From contig CALVMJ010000007.1 of the NCBI GenBank assembly GCA_944345365.1, forward strand, positions 1 through 54,577: a stretch of 54,577 bases of DNA, given 5' to 3'. Positions 15,887 through 24,032 of this stretch are shown here, in pieces. A model generated the notes under the pieces. It was not told the DNA's origin and did not search any database. It worked only from the letters and a program-made list of their open reading frames with translations. Position numbers and translations under genes: made by a program. How positions within the stretch are numbered: the stretch's first letter is position 1; every line of letters begins with the position of its first letter. The stretch is from an uncultured Clostridia bacterium (GTDB lineage: Bacteria; Bacillota; Clostridia; Christensenellales; UBA1242).

Positions 15887-16309
15887 ATGATTTTAGAAGA
15901 CATTAAAAGAGCAAATATTGAAGCCTTAAAAGTTAAAGATATGCTTGCAAGAGGGATTTATAGTGTTGTTCTAAATAAGATTAAGCTTGAAGAGATAAGA
16001 AGAAGAGAAACGGGAGAAAGCCTTAGCGATGTAGATGTTGTAAATATCCTTCAAAAGGTTGTAAAAGAGTTAAACGAAGAAAAAGAAAATTATATCAAGG
16101 CTGACCATCCTCAAATGGCGGAGGACACTTCTGTTCAAATTGAAATTATTTCAAAGTTTTTACCAAAGATGATGAGCAAGGAAGAGATAAAATCAGTTAT
16201 TTTAGCCCTTGAAGACAGAAGCATTCCTTTTGTGATGAAGCACTTTAAAGCTAACTACAATGGCAAATGTGATATGCGACAAGTTCAAGAGGTTTTAAAG
16301 GAAATTTAA
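15887..16309 (+). CDS. YqeY-family (GatB/YqeY domain) protein
   Basis: Small helical protein of 140 residues of the YqeY family, related to the tail domain of the GatB amidotransferase subunit. The N-terminus has the helix pattern IKRANIEALKVKDMLARGIY followed by VVLNKIKLEEIRRRE, and the C-terminus has QIEIISKFLPKMMSKEEIKS, where family members have the conserved FLP segment. It may take part in tRNA-linked amidation or quality control, but the stand-alone family's role is not established. AAAAGGAG precedes the ATG. Its stop overlaps the next start by one base (TAATG), so it is coupled to the phosphoesterase gene. Confidence 0.85.
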   Translation: MILEDIKRANIEALKVKDMLARGIYSVVLNKIKLEEIRRRETGESLSDVDVVNILQKVVKELNEEKENYIKADHPQMAEDTSVQIEIISKFLPKMMSKEEIKSVILALEDRSIPFVMKHFKANYNGKCDMRQVQEVLKEI

Positions 16310-17007
16310 TGAAAGTTTTTGCAATTAGTGATTTACATCTCTCTATTAATAATCCAAAACCTATGGATATTTTTGGACCTGCTTGGGAAAATTATGTTGA
16401 AAAGATTTTTGATGACTGGAAAAAAGTTGTCAAAGATGAGGACTTAGTATTAATGGCAGGAGATTTCTCTTGGGCAATGAAACTTGAAGACACAAAAAAG
16501 GACTTTGAGCTGTTAAGTGATTTGCCGGGTAAAAAAATTATCATAAGGGGAAATCACGATTACTGGTGGAAAAGTATTTCGGCTGTAAGAAATTTTTTGC
16601 CTAAAAACTTTTATGCGATTCAAAATGATTCCTTAAAGTTTGGAAATATTATTGTTTGTGGAACAAGAGGTTGGAGCGTTTTAGAAGAGGGATCAAATTT
16701 AACTGAAGATGATAAAAAAATTTTTAATAGGGAAATAATTCGTCTTGAAATGAGCTTAGCTAGTGCAGAAAAAATGCGAAAAGAAGGGGATAAAGTTATA
16801 TGTATGATTCATTATCCTCCTTGTAATTTCCACAGGCAGGACAGCGAGTTTACAAAGCTTTTGGAAAAGTTTAAGGTAGACGCAGTTGTTTATGGGCATT
16901 TGCACGGATACAAGAAGGCGAGTTTGCTTTTTGAAAAAAATAACATTCCTTACTATCTTACTTCTTGTGATATAATTGGGAATAAGCTCATTGAGGTAAA
17001 ATTTTAA
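16309..17007 (+). CDS. Metallophosphoesterase
   Basis: Calcineurin-like phosphoesterase, 232 residues. The five metal-binding blocks are visible in order: ISDLHLS near the start, AGDFSWAM, IRGNHDYWW, CMIHYPP and VYGHLHG. This pattern, with GDFSW and GNHDYWW, is the one of small stand-alone bacterial phosphoesterases of unknown substrate. No signal peptide. The start overlaps the stop of the YqeY-like gene by one base, indicating translational coupling. A promoter for the next gene follows, so this gene probably ends a two-gene operon. Confidence 0.88.
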   Translation: MKVFAISDLHLSINNPKPMDIFGPAWENYVEKIFDDWKKVVKDEDLVLMAGDFSWAMKLEDTKKDFELLSDLPGKKIIIRGNHDYWWKSISAVRNFLPKNFYAIQNDSLKFGNIIVCGTRGWSVLEEGSNLTEDDKKIFNREIIRLEMSLASAEKMRKEGDKVICMIHYPPCNFHRQDSEFTKLLEKFKVDAVVYGHLHGYKKASLLFEKNNIPYYLTSCDIIGNKLIEVKF

Positions 17008-17017
17008 ACTCTAAAAT

Positions 17018-17046
17018 TTGACAATAAAAACAATATGGTATAAAAT
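17018..17046 (+). promoter_or_regulatory. Promoter of the 17,064 lipoprotein gene
   Basis: TTGACA (17018-17023), 17-base spacer, TAAAAT (17041-17046). The ribosome site GTGGAG lies shortly after, before the ATG at 17064. Confidence 0.7.
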
Positions 17047-17063
17047 AAGATAGTGGAGAAATT

Positions 17064-18476
17064 ATGAAAAAGTGGACAAAGGGATTATTGCTGGGTATAT
17101 TTGCATCAACCATTGTTATAAGTGGTTGTAGCTCTATATCGCCGGTAAAAAATGAAAGCAAAGAAATTTTGTTTAATGGAGGAAGTGTTGTCTCGGTGGG
17201 AGACTACTTGTTTTATGGAAATGGATTTGCAGGTGGGGTAGATGATTTTAATACTTCCAGCAATTCTGAATATAACCTTGCAAAGCAGTATTCTTATCTT
17301 TCAAGGGTAAACAAAGATGGTTTTGTTAAAAGCAAGTTTGTAAATGAGAATAAAGTTGAAAAGCTTGATGACACTGTTGTTGGATATTCTAATGCTTATA
17401 TGTTTGTTTTAGGAAACTATATCTACTATGCAACACCGAACCTTCACAAAACAAGTCAAAACAAATATATTTGGAAATATGTAACTTTTTTTAGAAGTGA
17501 TTTAAGTGGAGGGAATAAAAAGGAGATTTACACAACCACTGCCTATGATTCTGCAAAAGCAAAGATAAGAGCTGTTAGTTACAACAATAGTCATTATCTA
17601 ATAGTTTACGACGGCACAAACCTAGTAAAAATCACCTTGGGAAATACTTGCTCGACAAAGCTTATTTCAAACAAAGTTACCAGTGTTGCCCTTCCTGATG
17701 AAGGGGAAAATTGGAATGGCTATATTTATTATACTGAAAACAGAGAAAGTGATATAGGGCAAAAGGGAAATGTTGTATATAAAGTTAAAGTAGAAGATGA
17801 TCAGATATCTAAGATTTGCCAAGAAAATGATCTCACAATCACTTTTACAGGAAGAGTTGAAAATACTCTGTTTTACACATTTAAAAACGAAATGACTTCT
17901 ATTTCCGAAACTTATATCTTAAACTCAGATAATCAACTTGGAAACTTTGCGACATCTGGAAAAAGATTTTATTCACTTGAAATATTTGATGTCGATGCCA
18001 TTGCTAGTGAAAATGAATTATACAAAGGCTATGTTTTTTCAACAAATGTTTCGGATAAAACACAAGTTATGTATTACAACATCTATCAGGCAAGCAAAGG
18101 TTACAATTATTCACCAAAGATTTTTATAACCGGAGAAGAGGGATATCTTGACTGTGTTGTTTCCTATGGAACTTTGTTTTATTACTCAACTAGTGAAGGT
18201 ATAATGCAAAAAAATGTAACATCAAAAGATTACTCTAACTCTGCAAAAACCATTGTAAGTGACATGACGATTAACACGGGCTCTTTTGGATATGATTTTT
18301 CCTATGTTGACGGGGAGATTTCGAGATTAAATAATATCTATTTCTACGCACAAAGGGTTTACGATGAAGAGGCGGAGGATTATGATGAAAAAGAGGCAAC
18401 TGATGAAAATTATTACCTCTACGCTGTTAACAGCAATGGTCTGTCTGAGCCGGCACTTTTCGGGAAGGTTTTATAG
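17064..18476 (+). CDS. Lipoprotein, DUF5050/beta-propeller-like
   Basis: Exported lipoprotein of 470 residues. A lipobox VISGC ends a standard signal peptide (about residues 4-20), so Cys22 is the likely lipid anchor on the outer face of the membrane. The mature part is built of repeated beta units such as GDYLFYGNGFAGG, GNYIYYATPN and YNNSHYLIVYDGTNLVKI. This Y-Y/aromatic pattern is seen in the DUF5050 propeller-type proteins. The tail is acidic (YDEEAEDYDEKEATDEN). A single-gene unit with its own promoter and a strong terminator. Ligand unknown. Confidence 0.75.
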   Translation: MKKWTKGLLLGIFASTIVISGCSSISPVKNESKEILFNGGSVVSVGDYLFYGNGFAGGVDDFNTSSNSEYNLAKQYSYLSRVNKDGFVKSKFVNENKVEKLDDTVVGYSNAYMFVLGNYIYYATPNLHKTSQNKYIWKYVTFFRSDLSGGNKKEIYTTTAYDSAKAKIRAVSYNNSHYLIVYDGTNLVKITLGNTCSTKLISNKVTSVALPDEGENWNGYIYYTENRESDIGQKGNVVYKVKVEDDQISKICQENDLTITFTGRVENTLFYTFKNEMTSISETYILNSDNQLGNFATSGKRFYSLEIFDVDAIASENELYKGYVFSTNVSDKTQVMYYNIYQASKGYNYSPKIFITGEEGYLDCVVSYGTLFYYSTSEGIMQKNVTSKDYSNSAKTIVSDMTINTGSFGYDFSYVDGEISRLNNIYFYAQRVYDEEAEDYDEKEATDENYYLYAVNSNGLSEPALFGKVL

Positions 18477-18511
18477 TTTTTTTTAGAGTTAACAAATAAC
18501 GACAATCTTAG

Positions 18512-18550
18512 TCATAACTCGCAAGTTTTACTTGTAGTTATGATTTTTTT
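18512..18550 (+). terminator. Terminator of the 17,064 lipoprotein gene
   Basis: Eight pairs (18512-18519 with 18536-18543), a small bulge, then four inner pairs, followed by eight T bases. Typical intrinsic terminator, so the Spo0A-like gene downstream has its own start of transcription. Confidence 0.8.
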
Positions 18551-18649
18551 TGTCTGTTTTTTGTGCTATTGTAATAAAGGTTCACTAAAAAAGAGAAAAA
18601 CATCATTAAAAACTGATTTTTCATTTTTTTTCAAAAAAGGAGGCAATAT

Positions 18650-19405
18650 ATGGAAAAAAATAAAGATGAAAAAACAAAGCTTTACATAGCGGATAACGAT
18701 GAAGAAAAAATATTAGAGAAGTACTTTGAGAAAAATGAAAAATTTGAGGTTGTGGGATTTTCTAGTAATGGAAAAGAAATTATAGAGCAGGTAAAAGTCT
18801 CGTGTCCAGAATTTTTAATTATGGAGGTTATGCTTTCGGGACTAGATGGATTCACAGTATTCGAAACATTAAAAAGGGAAATGAAAGGTAATTGCCCAAA
18901 GGTCATTTTTGTTTCTAGTTTAACCCACAGTGGTTTTGTTTCTAAGGCTATGAATGAGGGAGCAAGTTACTTTATGTTAAAGCCAGTATCTCCTAAAAAT
19001 TTGGAAGAAAGGATTTTGGATTTATGTAAGCCAAGTGTTTTTGTTCAAAACAAGGAAGTTAGACAGTTAGACGAAAAAATTTCAAATATTTTCATATCAA
19101 TAGGAATTCCGGCGCATATAAAAGGTTATCAGTTTTTAAGAGAGGCGGTTAAACTTGCCGTTGAGAAACCAGAAATTATTGGATCTATAACCAAACAACT
19201 CTATCCAACCATAGCAGAGAGATTTGAAACAAGTTCCAGCAAAGTTGAAAGGGGAATGAGGCATGCAATAGAGGTTGCATGGAATAGAGGAAAAATTGAA
19301 AATATAAACTCTCTCTTTGGTCTTAAAATTTATAGTAGCAACGAAAAACCAACTAATGGAGAGTTAATAGCATTAATTGCCGACAAAATGATTATGGAAG
19401 GGTAA
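18650..19405 (+). CDS. Spo0A-family response regulator with Glu in place of the phospho-acceptor Asp
   Basis: Two-domain regulator of 251 residues, a near full-length match to Spo0A, the master switch for sporulation. The receiver (about residues 7-125) keeps the acidic pocket partly (IADNDEE), Ser in place of the switch Thr (FVSSLTH) and the conserved lysine (MLKPVSP). The phospho-acceptor position, Asp in LVLDIIMP of Spo0A, is Glu59 here (LIMEVMLSGLDG; codon GAG at 18824). The C-terminal effector domain (about 140-250) is well kept: GIPAHIKGYQFLREAV, LYPTIAERF, VERGMRHAIEVAW and KPTNGELIALIADK. It has its own AAAGGAGG and a terminator. It may act without phosphorylation or in a locked state; it may or may not be the cell's only Spo0A. 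Confidence 0.9.
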   Translation: MEKNKDEKTKLYIADNDEEKILEKYFEKNEKFEVVGFSSNGKEIIEQVKVSCPEFLIMEVMLSGLDGFTVFETLKREMKGNCPKVIFVSSLTHSGFVSKAMNEGASYFMLKPVSPKNLEERILDLCKPSVFVQNKEVRQLDEKISNIFISIGIPAHIKGYQFLREAVKLAVEKPEIIGSITKQLYPTIAERFETSSSKVERGMRHAIEVAWNRGKIENINSLFGLKIYSSNEKPTNGELIALIADKMIMEG

Positions 19406-19527
19406 AAAAAGACTTCTTATAGTTAATAGAGAGAAAGATTAACTTTTGCTATATATAATTTAATTTTTCTGCAATTATATTAAATTATTACTAGAAATTG
19501 AAATTATAAACTTAAAATTCTAACATT

Positions 19528-19553
19528 AAAAGGAGGCGTTGCCTTCTTTTTTT
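19528..19553 (+). terminator. Terminator of the Spo0A-like gene
   Basis: Ten-pair stem AAAAGGAGGC/GCCTTCTTTT (19528-19537 with 19541-19550), a tight three-base loop, followed by a T-run. About 120 bases separate it from the stop codon and nothing recognisable is in between. Confidence 0.7.
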
Positions 19554-19586
19554 CTTGCTTAAATCAATAGATTTATTTTAGTATTG

Positions 19587-19595
19587 TGATATAAT
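19587..19595 (+). promoter_or_regulatory. Extended -10 promoter close to a start codon
   Basis: TGaTATAAT, with TATAAT at 19590-19595, only six bases before the ATG at 19602. Transcription starting seven bases past the -10 would begin on the A of that ATG. No ribosome site is present. Confidence 0.6.
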
Positions 19596-19601
19596 ATAAC
19601 T

Positions 19602-19937
19602 ATGTTAAAGGAAGTAAATTTAAAAGAGGTGGCAAATGTTAATGCCTCTATAAGTATATTGCAAATGGAAGTGGAAAACAGCAGGCGAGAGGGAGTGAGC
19701 GTGTTAAAATTTATTCATGAATATGGTTCAGGTGGAAGAGGTGGAGAAATATTAAAAGAATTAAGAAAAGAACTTTTGTTGTTAAGAAAAAGAGGAAAGA
19801 TTAAGGATTTTTTTAACGGCGATAAATGGAATTTATTTGAAAGGGTTGTTGTAGATGCTTTAAATAGAGATAAGGAAATCGTGGGTGACAATGACTTAAA
19901 TACAAACAATCCTGGAATTACAATAGTAATTTTATGA
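19602..19937 (+). CDS. Smr-domain-like small protein
   Basis: Protein of 111 residues. The segment VSVLKFIHEYGSGGRGGEIL followed by KELRKEL has the shape of the Smr (MutS2 C-terminal) domain, whose conserved loop is IHGxGxG; here Gly at the third place is Glu. Smr domains are nucleases or nucleic-acid binders. The protein is a little longer than the domain alone and the C-terminus (NNPGITIVIL) keeps the family's last strand. The start is unusual: no ribosome site, and a TATAAT ends six bases before the ATG, so the mRNA may be leaderless. Its stop is nine bases before the radical SAM gene, so the two are co-transcribed. Confidence 0.6.
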   Translation: MLKEVNLKEVANVNASISILQMEVENSRREGVSVLKFIHEYGSGGRGGEILKELRKELLLLRKRGKIKDFFNGDKWNLFERVVVDALNRDKEIVGDNDLNTNNPGITIVIL

Positions 19938-19946
19938 GGTGTATAG

Positions 19947-20786
19947 ATGATTTGCAGACAGTGCCCACGAAATTGTGGCGTGGATAGAGAAAAAGAACTT
20001 GGTTTTTGCAAAGAGGGGGAAAAAATTAGAATAGCAAAAATTATTGACAATTTTATGTGGGAAGAGCCTCCTGTCTCAGGGAAAAATGGGACTTGTGCAA
20101 TTTTTTTCTCTGGTTGTAATTTAAGATGTAGTTATTGTCAAAACTACAAAATTTCAAGAGGTGGAGTGGGAAAAGAATATTCAGCCGAAGAATTTGCAAG
20201 GTTGCTGGAAAAAATAGATTCATCTTCAAATGAAAGCATTGATCTTGTTACGCCAACGCATTTTTCAAATCAGCTAATAAGTGCTTTTAAGATTTATAAA
20301 CCAAAAAAGAAAGTAATATATAACACAAGTGGATATGAAAGCTTAGAGATAATAAAAGAAATCTCTCCATTTATTGATATTTTTTTGACTGACTTTAAGT
20401 ATTTTGATGAAAACCTGGCAAAAAGGTTCTCTTTTGCAGGTGATTACAGGGAAAAGGCTGTTACCGCTATAAAAGCTATGCATAAATATAGGCCAAATGT
20501 TTTTATTAATGAAATTTTGGATAAGGGGGTTATTATAAGACACTTAGTTTTGCCTGAGCAAACAAAAGACTCCATTGATATATTAAGATTAATAAAAAAA
20601 GAGTTTGATGACCCTGTAATAAGCCTTATGTCGCAATATGTTCCAAGTGGAGAGGAGGGAATAGGAAGAAAGCTTTACGCTTTGGAGTATAAAATAGTTT
20701 TAAATGAGGCAAAAAAAATAGGATTAAAAAAAGGATTTTTTCAGGATTTATCTTCTTCAAGCGAAAAATTTATTCCTCATTTTTAA
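19947..20786 (+). CDS. Radical SAM protein, PflX-like (COG1313)
   Basis: Radical SAM protein of 279 residues resembling the PflX group (COG1313, sometimes called putative pyruvate formate-lyase activating protein). The cluster motif CxxxCxxC is Cys57, Cys61 and Cys64 in GCNLRCSYCQN, preceded by an N-terminal cysteine group (Cys3, Cys6, Cys10, Cys21: ICRQCPRNCGVD and GFCKEGE) that is typical of the family and may bind a further metal. The phrase LVTPTHFSNQLISAF and the GIGRKLYALEY ending fit too. The true substrate is unknown. It lies in an operon with the Smr-like gene, nine bases upstream. Confidence 0.85.
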   Translation: MICRQCPRNCGVDREKELGFCKEGEKIRIAKIIDNFMWEEPPVSGKNGTCAIFFSGCNLRCSYCQNYKISRGGVGKEYSAEEFARLLEKIDSSSNESIDLVTPTHFSNQLISAFKIYKPKKKVIYNTSGYESLEIIKEISPFIDIFLTDFKYFDENLAKRFSFAGDYREKAVTAIKAMHKYRPNVFINEILDKGVIIRHLVLPEQTKDSIDILRLIKKEFDDPVISLMSQYVPSGEEGIGRKLYALEYKIVLNEAKKIGLKKGFFQDLSSSSEKFIPHF

Positions 20787-20797
20787 TTGGTAATTAT

Positions 20798-20826
20798 TTG
20801 ACAAAAAAATAAAAAAAATATACAAT
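20798..20826 (+). promoter_or_regulatory. Promoter of the small membrane protein gene at 20,844
   Basis: TTGACA (20798-20803), 17-base spacer and TACAAT (20821-20826). Close to consensus. The ribosome site follows at once. Confidence 0.75.
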
Positions 20827-20843
20827 AAAAAAAAGGAGAAAAA

Positions 20844-21158
20844 ATGCCAGAGTTAAATTCTGTTGATAAAAAAAGAAAAAACAGATTAATAATTAGCCGT
20901 CTTTGCGGAATAGTGGTAAGTATAGCAATTTTAACATTGCTTTTGGCTTTTTATTTTTCTTATGTGGATCAATGGGTGACAGTTATATGTGTTATAATGT
21001 TGTCTGCCGTAAACTTCATTGTAAACGGAGTTATAATTGACACAAAAACATCTTCAAATTGGATTGCCTTAAATATGATTATGTCAAGCTTGTTCTTTGC
21101 CACGGGGCTTGTAATCCTGATCTTTGGGCTTCTTTCAGGAGATTTAATTTTATTCTAA
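20844..21158 (+). CDS. Small three-helix membrane protein
   Basis: Hypothetical membrane protein of 104 residues. After a basic N-terminus (KKRKNRLIISRLCG) it has three hydrophobic stretches: about residues 23-41, 46-63 and 76-100. No motif is recognised. AAAAGGAG precedes the ATG. It has its own consensus promoter and a terminator, so it is a single-gene unit between the radical SAM gene and the lone Spo0A effector gene. Confidence 0.65.
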   Translation: MPELNSVDKKRKNRLIISRLCGIVVSIAILTLLLAFYFSYVDQWVTVICVIMLSAVNFIVNGVIIDTKTSSNWIALNMIMSSLFFATGLVILIFGLLSGDLILF

Positions 21159-21175
21159 ATATGAAAAAGAGATAA

Positions 21176-21202
21176 AAAAAACGGCGAAAGCTGTTTTTTT
21201 TA
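21176..21202 (+). terminator. Terminator of the small membrane protein gene
   Basis: Stem ACGGC/GCTGT (one G-T) extended by A-T pairs on both sides, with a GAAA tetraloop, followed by eight T. Positions 21181-21194 hold the core. Confidence 0.75.
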
Positions 21203-21266
21203 ATAACAAAACAAGGCAAAAAACGGCAGAAACTCACAAATTTTTAATATTTTTTTACAAAATTGT

Positions 21267-21294
21267 TTGAATTTTTACAAAAATAGTGTATAAT
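21267..21294 (+). promoter_or_regulatory. Promoter of the lone Spo0A effector gene
   Basis: TTGAAT (21267-21272), 16-base spacer, TATAAT (21289-21294). Confidence 0.55.
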
Positions 21295-21320
21295 AATAAA
21301 AAAACTAATTGGAGAAAAAT

Positions 21321-21707
21321 ATGGGAAGGGATGAAAAGTCAATAAAAGTAGAGATAACAAAAATTTTAATTGAGCTAGGGATTCCTATTAATTTACAGGG
21401 GTTTAAATATTTCCGAGAATGTGTTTACAAGGTAATAAAGGAGCCATTAGTAATGAAAAAAGTTACTAAATGGCTTTATCCACAGGTAGGGGATATCTTT
21501 GATGTCAAAGGAACTGTTGTAGAAAGGTGTATGAGGCATGCGGCAGATTTGGGGTATTATAAAACAGGTTTTAAGTCTATAAACAAATATTTTGGGATAT
21601 CGTGTTTGGATGGTTGGAATTACAAACCAACAAATTCTGAATTGGTTGCACTAATTGCAGAATTTTTAAGAATGAATCTAGACGATCAAATTTCGAAAAG
21701 AGAATAA
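21321..21707 (+). CDS. Stand-alone Spo0A C-terminal effector domain protein
   Basis: DNA-binding protein of 128 residues that consists only of the Spo0A effector domain, with no receiver. It keeps the family pattern: LIELGIPINLQGFKYFRECV, WLYPQVGDIF, the recognition region VVERCMRHAADLGYY and the ending KPTNSELVALIAEF, as in Spo0A and in its neighbour at 18,650. Without a receiver it cannot be switched by phosphorylation of its own. It could compete with or assist the other regulator at 0A boxes. The ATG at 21321 follows GGAG; an in-frame TTG at 21309 lacks a ribosome site. Own promoter and a two-way terminator. Confidence 0.85.
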   Translation: MGRDEKSIKVEITKILIELGIPINLQGFKYFRECVYKVIKEPLVMKKVTKWLYPQVGDIFDVKGTVVERCMRHAADLGYYKTGFKSINKYFGISCLDGWNYKPTNSELVALIAEFLRMNLDDQISKRE

Positions 21708-21709
21708 AA

Positions 21710-21731
21710 AAACTATGCAAAAGCATAGTTT
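21710..21731. terminator. Bidirectional terminator between convergent genes
   Basis: Nine-pair perfect stem AAACTATGC/GCATAGTTT (21710-21718 with 21723-21731), AAAA loop, A-run before and T-run after, so it works on both strands. The stop codon of the minus gene lies in its arm. Confidence 0.85.
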
Positions 21732-22218
21732 ATCTTTTTTTATTTTTAATGCTTAGCAAAGCAATAATCTTATTGGCATCTCCCATGGAAAACCCATTTT
21801 TATCAATTACCAATGCGCTGTAAGGAGTTATGTAAAGAAACAAAAAGTTTTTTGTGTTATTAATTTTTTCTATTTTTGAGTAAGGCATTTCACTGTTTTC
21901 TGAAGAAGTGCTGTTTTTTCCAAGCACAATAATTTTTTCGTCAGTGAAAGTGTAGTTCAGCGTGATTTCTTCAAATGATTTGTTTTGTTTTGAAAAAAGA
22001 ATTTTAAGAATAAGAACATAAACAGGGAAAACTAAAATGCCGATTACCAAAAATGGAATAGAACGCAAAAATATTTGACCATTTTTAATGCCAAAAGAAA
22101 GTAAAATAAGCAGCAGAGAACACACTCCAATAATCCAAGATTTTTTCAAAATTTCTCTGTTTTGGAATGATCTGATAATTTTTTTGTTTAAAGTAGTTTG
22201 ATTTTTTGCTATTTCCAT
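21730..22218 (-). CDS. Membrane protein with YcxB-like domain
   Basis: Protein of 162 residues. Two hydrophobic helices (about residues 27-43 and 49-70) come after a basic N-terminus. The C-terminal half has the pattern FTDEKIIVLGKNSTSSENSE, then PYSKIEKINNTKNFLFLYIT, then SALVIDKNGF. This is the layout of YcxB-like (PH-like) membrane-associated domains, in which a Y.KI.KI segment precedes a strand ending in a conserved lysine. Function unknown. It converges on the lone Spo0A effector gene across a shared terminator. Confidence 0.65.
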   Translation of the reverse strand: MEIAKNQTTLNKKIIRSFQNREILKKSWIIGVCSLLLILLSFGIKNGQIFLRSIPFLVIGILVFPVYVLILKILFSKQNKSFEEITLNYTFTDEKIIVLGKNSTSSENSEMPYSKIEKINNTKNFLFLYITPYSALVIDKNGFSMGDANKIIALLSIKNKKR

Positions 22219-22323
22219 TCTATATTTCCTTTATGTCTTTGAATTATATATCAAAAAATAGAAAAAGTCAAACTTTAAATAGCAGATATTATTTATAATT
22301 CCACGGAAAAGTATTTTATATTA

Positions 22324-22352
22324 TAGACAATGTTGTTTTTTTCTGATATACT
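22324..22352 (+). promoter_or_regulatory. Promoter of the glycosyltransferase gene
   Basis: TAGACA (22324-22329), 17-base spacer, extended -10 TGaTATACT (TATACT at 22347-22352). Confidence 0.6.
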
Positions 22353-22374
22353 CAAACTATAAATAGGAGGACAT

Positions 22375-23664
22375 ATGTATTATAAAATTTTTCATTTTGG
22401 AAATATAATTTTATACATACTGTTAGGATTGGTTTTTTTAATGCTATTGCAAAAGATAATTTATCATATTGTGGGACTTTTTCCGACGAAGAGATTTAAA
22501 GATGCAAAAAAAGAACATAAATATGCAATACTTATACCTGCCAGAAATGAAAGCAAAGTGATTGAATCTTTGCTAATTTCGATAAAAGATCAAAATTACA
22601 ATCAAGAATTACTTGAAACTTATGTTATAGTTGAAAGTGAAGATGACCCTACTTGTGAAATAGCAAAAAAATATAAAAACACAAAAGTTTTTGTCAGAAA
22701 ACACCTAGAATTAAAAGGAAAGGGTTATGCTCTTAACGAAATGGTCGAAGAAATTCTTAAAAAAAGAAAGAAATACGATGCCTTTTTTATATTTGATGCT
22801 GACAATGTCCTTACACCTAATTTTATAAATGAAATGAATAAGTGCTTTGATGCAGGTTATGAAATTGCGATAGGCTATCGCAATAGTAAAAATTGGAATG
22901 GGGGCTGGGTTGCAAGCTGTAGCGCCTTAACATTTTCAATGGTAAACACATTCCATAATAAATGTAGATCAAGATTAAAAAGAAATATTGTTTTAAGTGG
23001 TACAGGTTTTTATATTTCAGGAAGAATACTAAAAGAGCTTGGCGGGTGGAAATTCCACACTCTCACGGAGGATTACGAGCTTTCAATGTTTTCTACTATT
23101 CACGACATCAAGTCAACATACAATGAATATGCAGAGTTTTATGATGAGCAACCAACAAGCTTAAAAACATCGTGGAATCAGCGTCTTAGATGGGTAAAAG
23201 GATATGGGCAAGTTAATAAAAAATACAGAAAGGAGCTTTTCACGTCAATGTTATTTGATAAAAATAACAGACAAAGCAAGATTGAATATGCAGTAAGTAT
23301 TTTGCCGGTTCTAATTTTACTTTTCACATTTTTTGCATACCCAATATTTACCTTGGTGCTTGGTATAATTGGATCTATTTGGCAAGATCCATTGAGACTA
23401 AATGTTTACATAGCATTCGCATGTTCTAGTGTTGCATTATACCTATTTTTTGTTATTTACACAATGATAATGCTAATTGCAGAAAGAAAACATATAAACA
23501 TAACTTTTAAGAATGCGCTAGCATGTTGTTTTATGGGCCCGATATTTATGGGTCTTTATATACCTTTGTTTTTCACTGCATTATTTAAAAAACAAGTTGA
23601 ATGGAAGCCTATTAGCCACAGCGTGAATTTAGATCAAAATGAGATAAAACAGACAGTCAATTAA
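22375..23664 (+). CDS. Membrane glycosyltransferase family 2
   Basis: Processive-type GT2 of 429 residues in the cytoplasmic membrane. One N-terminal helix (about residues 10-30) precedes the catalytic domain: AILIPARNESKVIESLLISI, the sugar-nucleotide aspartates in FIFDADNV, the GTGFYISGRIL loop, the acceptor-side TEDYELS and the QRLRW motif. Three to four C-terminal membrane helices follow. This layout (TED, QRLRW) is that of cellulose/hyaluronan-synthase-like enzymes and of enzymes that make cell-surface polysaccharide. The product is not known. AGGAGG precedes the ATG. Envelope-modifying genes (SGNH hydrolase, acyltransferase) lie across the next gap on the other strand. Confidence 0.88.
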   Translation: MYYKIFHFGNIILYILLGLVFLMLLQKIIYHIVGLFPTKRFKDAKKEHKYAILIPARNESKVIESLLISIKDQNYNQELLETYVIVESEDDPTCEIAKKYKNTKVFVRKHLELKGKGYALNEMVEEILKKRKKYDAFFIFDADNVLTPNFINEMNKCFDAGYEIAIGYRNSKNWNGGWVASCSALTFSMVNTFHNKCRSRLKRNIVLSGTGFYISGRILKELGGWKFHTLTEDYELSMFSTIHDIKSTYNEYAEFYDEQPTSLKTSWNQRLRWVKGYGQVNKKYRKELFTSMLFDKNNRQSKIEYAVSILPVLILLFTFFAYPIFTLVLGIIGSIWQDPLRLNVYIAFACSSVALYLFFVIYTMIMLIAERKHINITFKNALACCFMGPIFMGLYIPLFFTALFKKQVEWKPISHSVNLDQNEIKQTVN

Positions 23665-24032
23665 AAATATTTTAAGTTGTTTTATTGAAAAGCCTAAATA
23701 TGTTCTTTGTTTATTTTTAATTTAGGGTAAGTATAAGAAATTATCTAAAAATTGCTAAAAGAATCTGATTTAATTATTGCTATGCCAAATGATAAATTTA
23801 TCATATCTTATCATGTAAAAGAATTAGTCAATTTATCTTAAATTATTATTTGTTTAGCTATTTTTTAAAAAGCTATAATTTTCTCAGTAAATAGATTATA
23901 ATTATAGAATAAGTAATAATATCTTTCCTAAATTTTTGCAATAATAAATTTAAACAAAGCATAAGTAATATTAAACAATTTACAATGGAATTACAAAATA
24001 ATACTATATGAATGAGTGGCATAAAATATTAA
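23665..24032. other. Gene-free AT-rich gap between convergent genes
   Basis: No gene or RNA supported. A weak TAGCT/AGCTA hairpin near 23855-23875 could help end the glycosyltransferase transcript, but it lacks a T-run. Confidence 0.4.
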
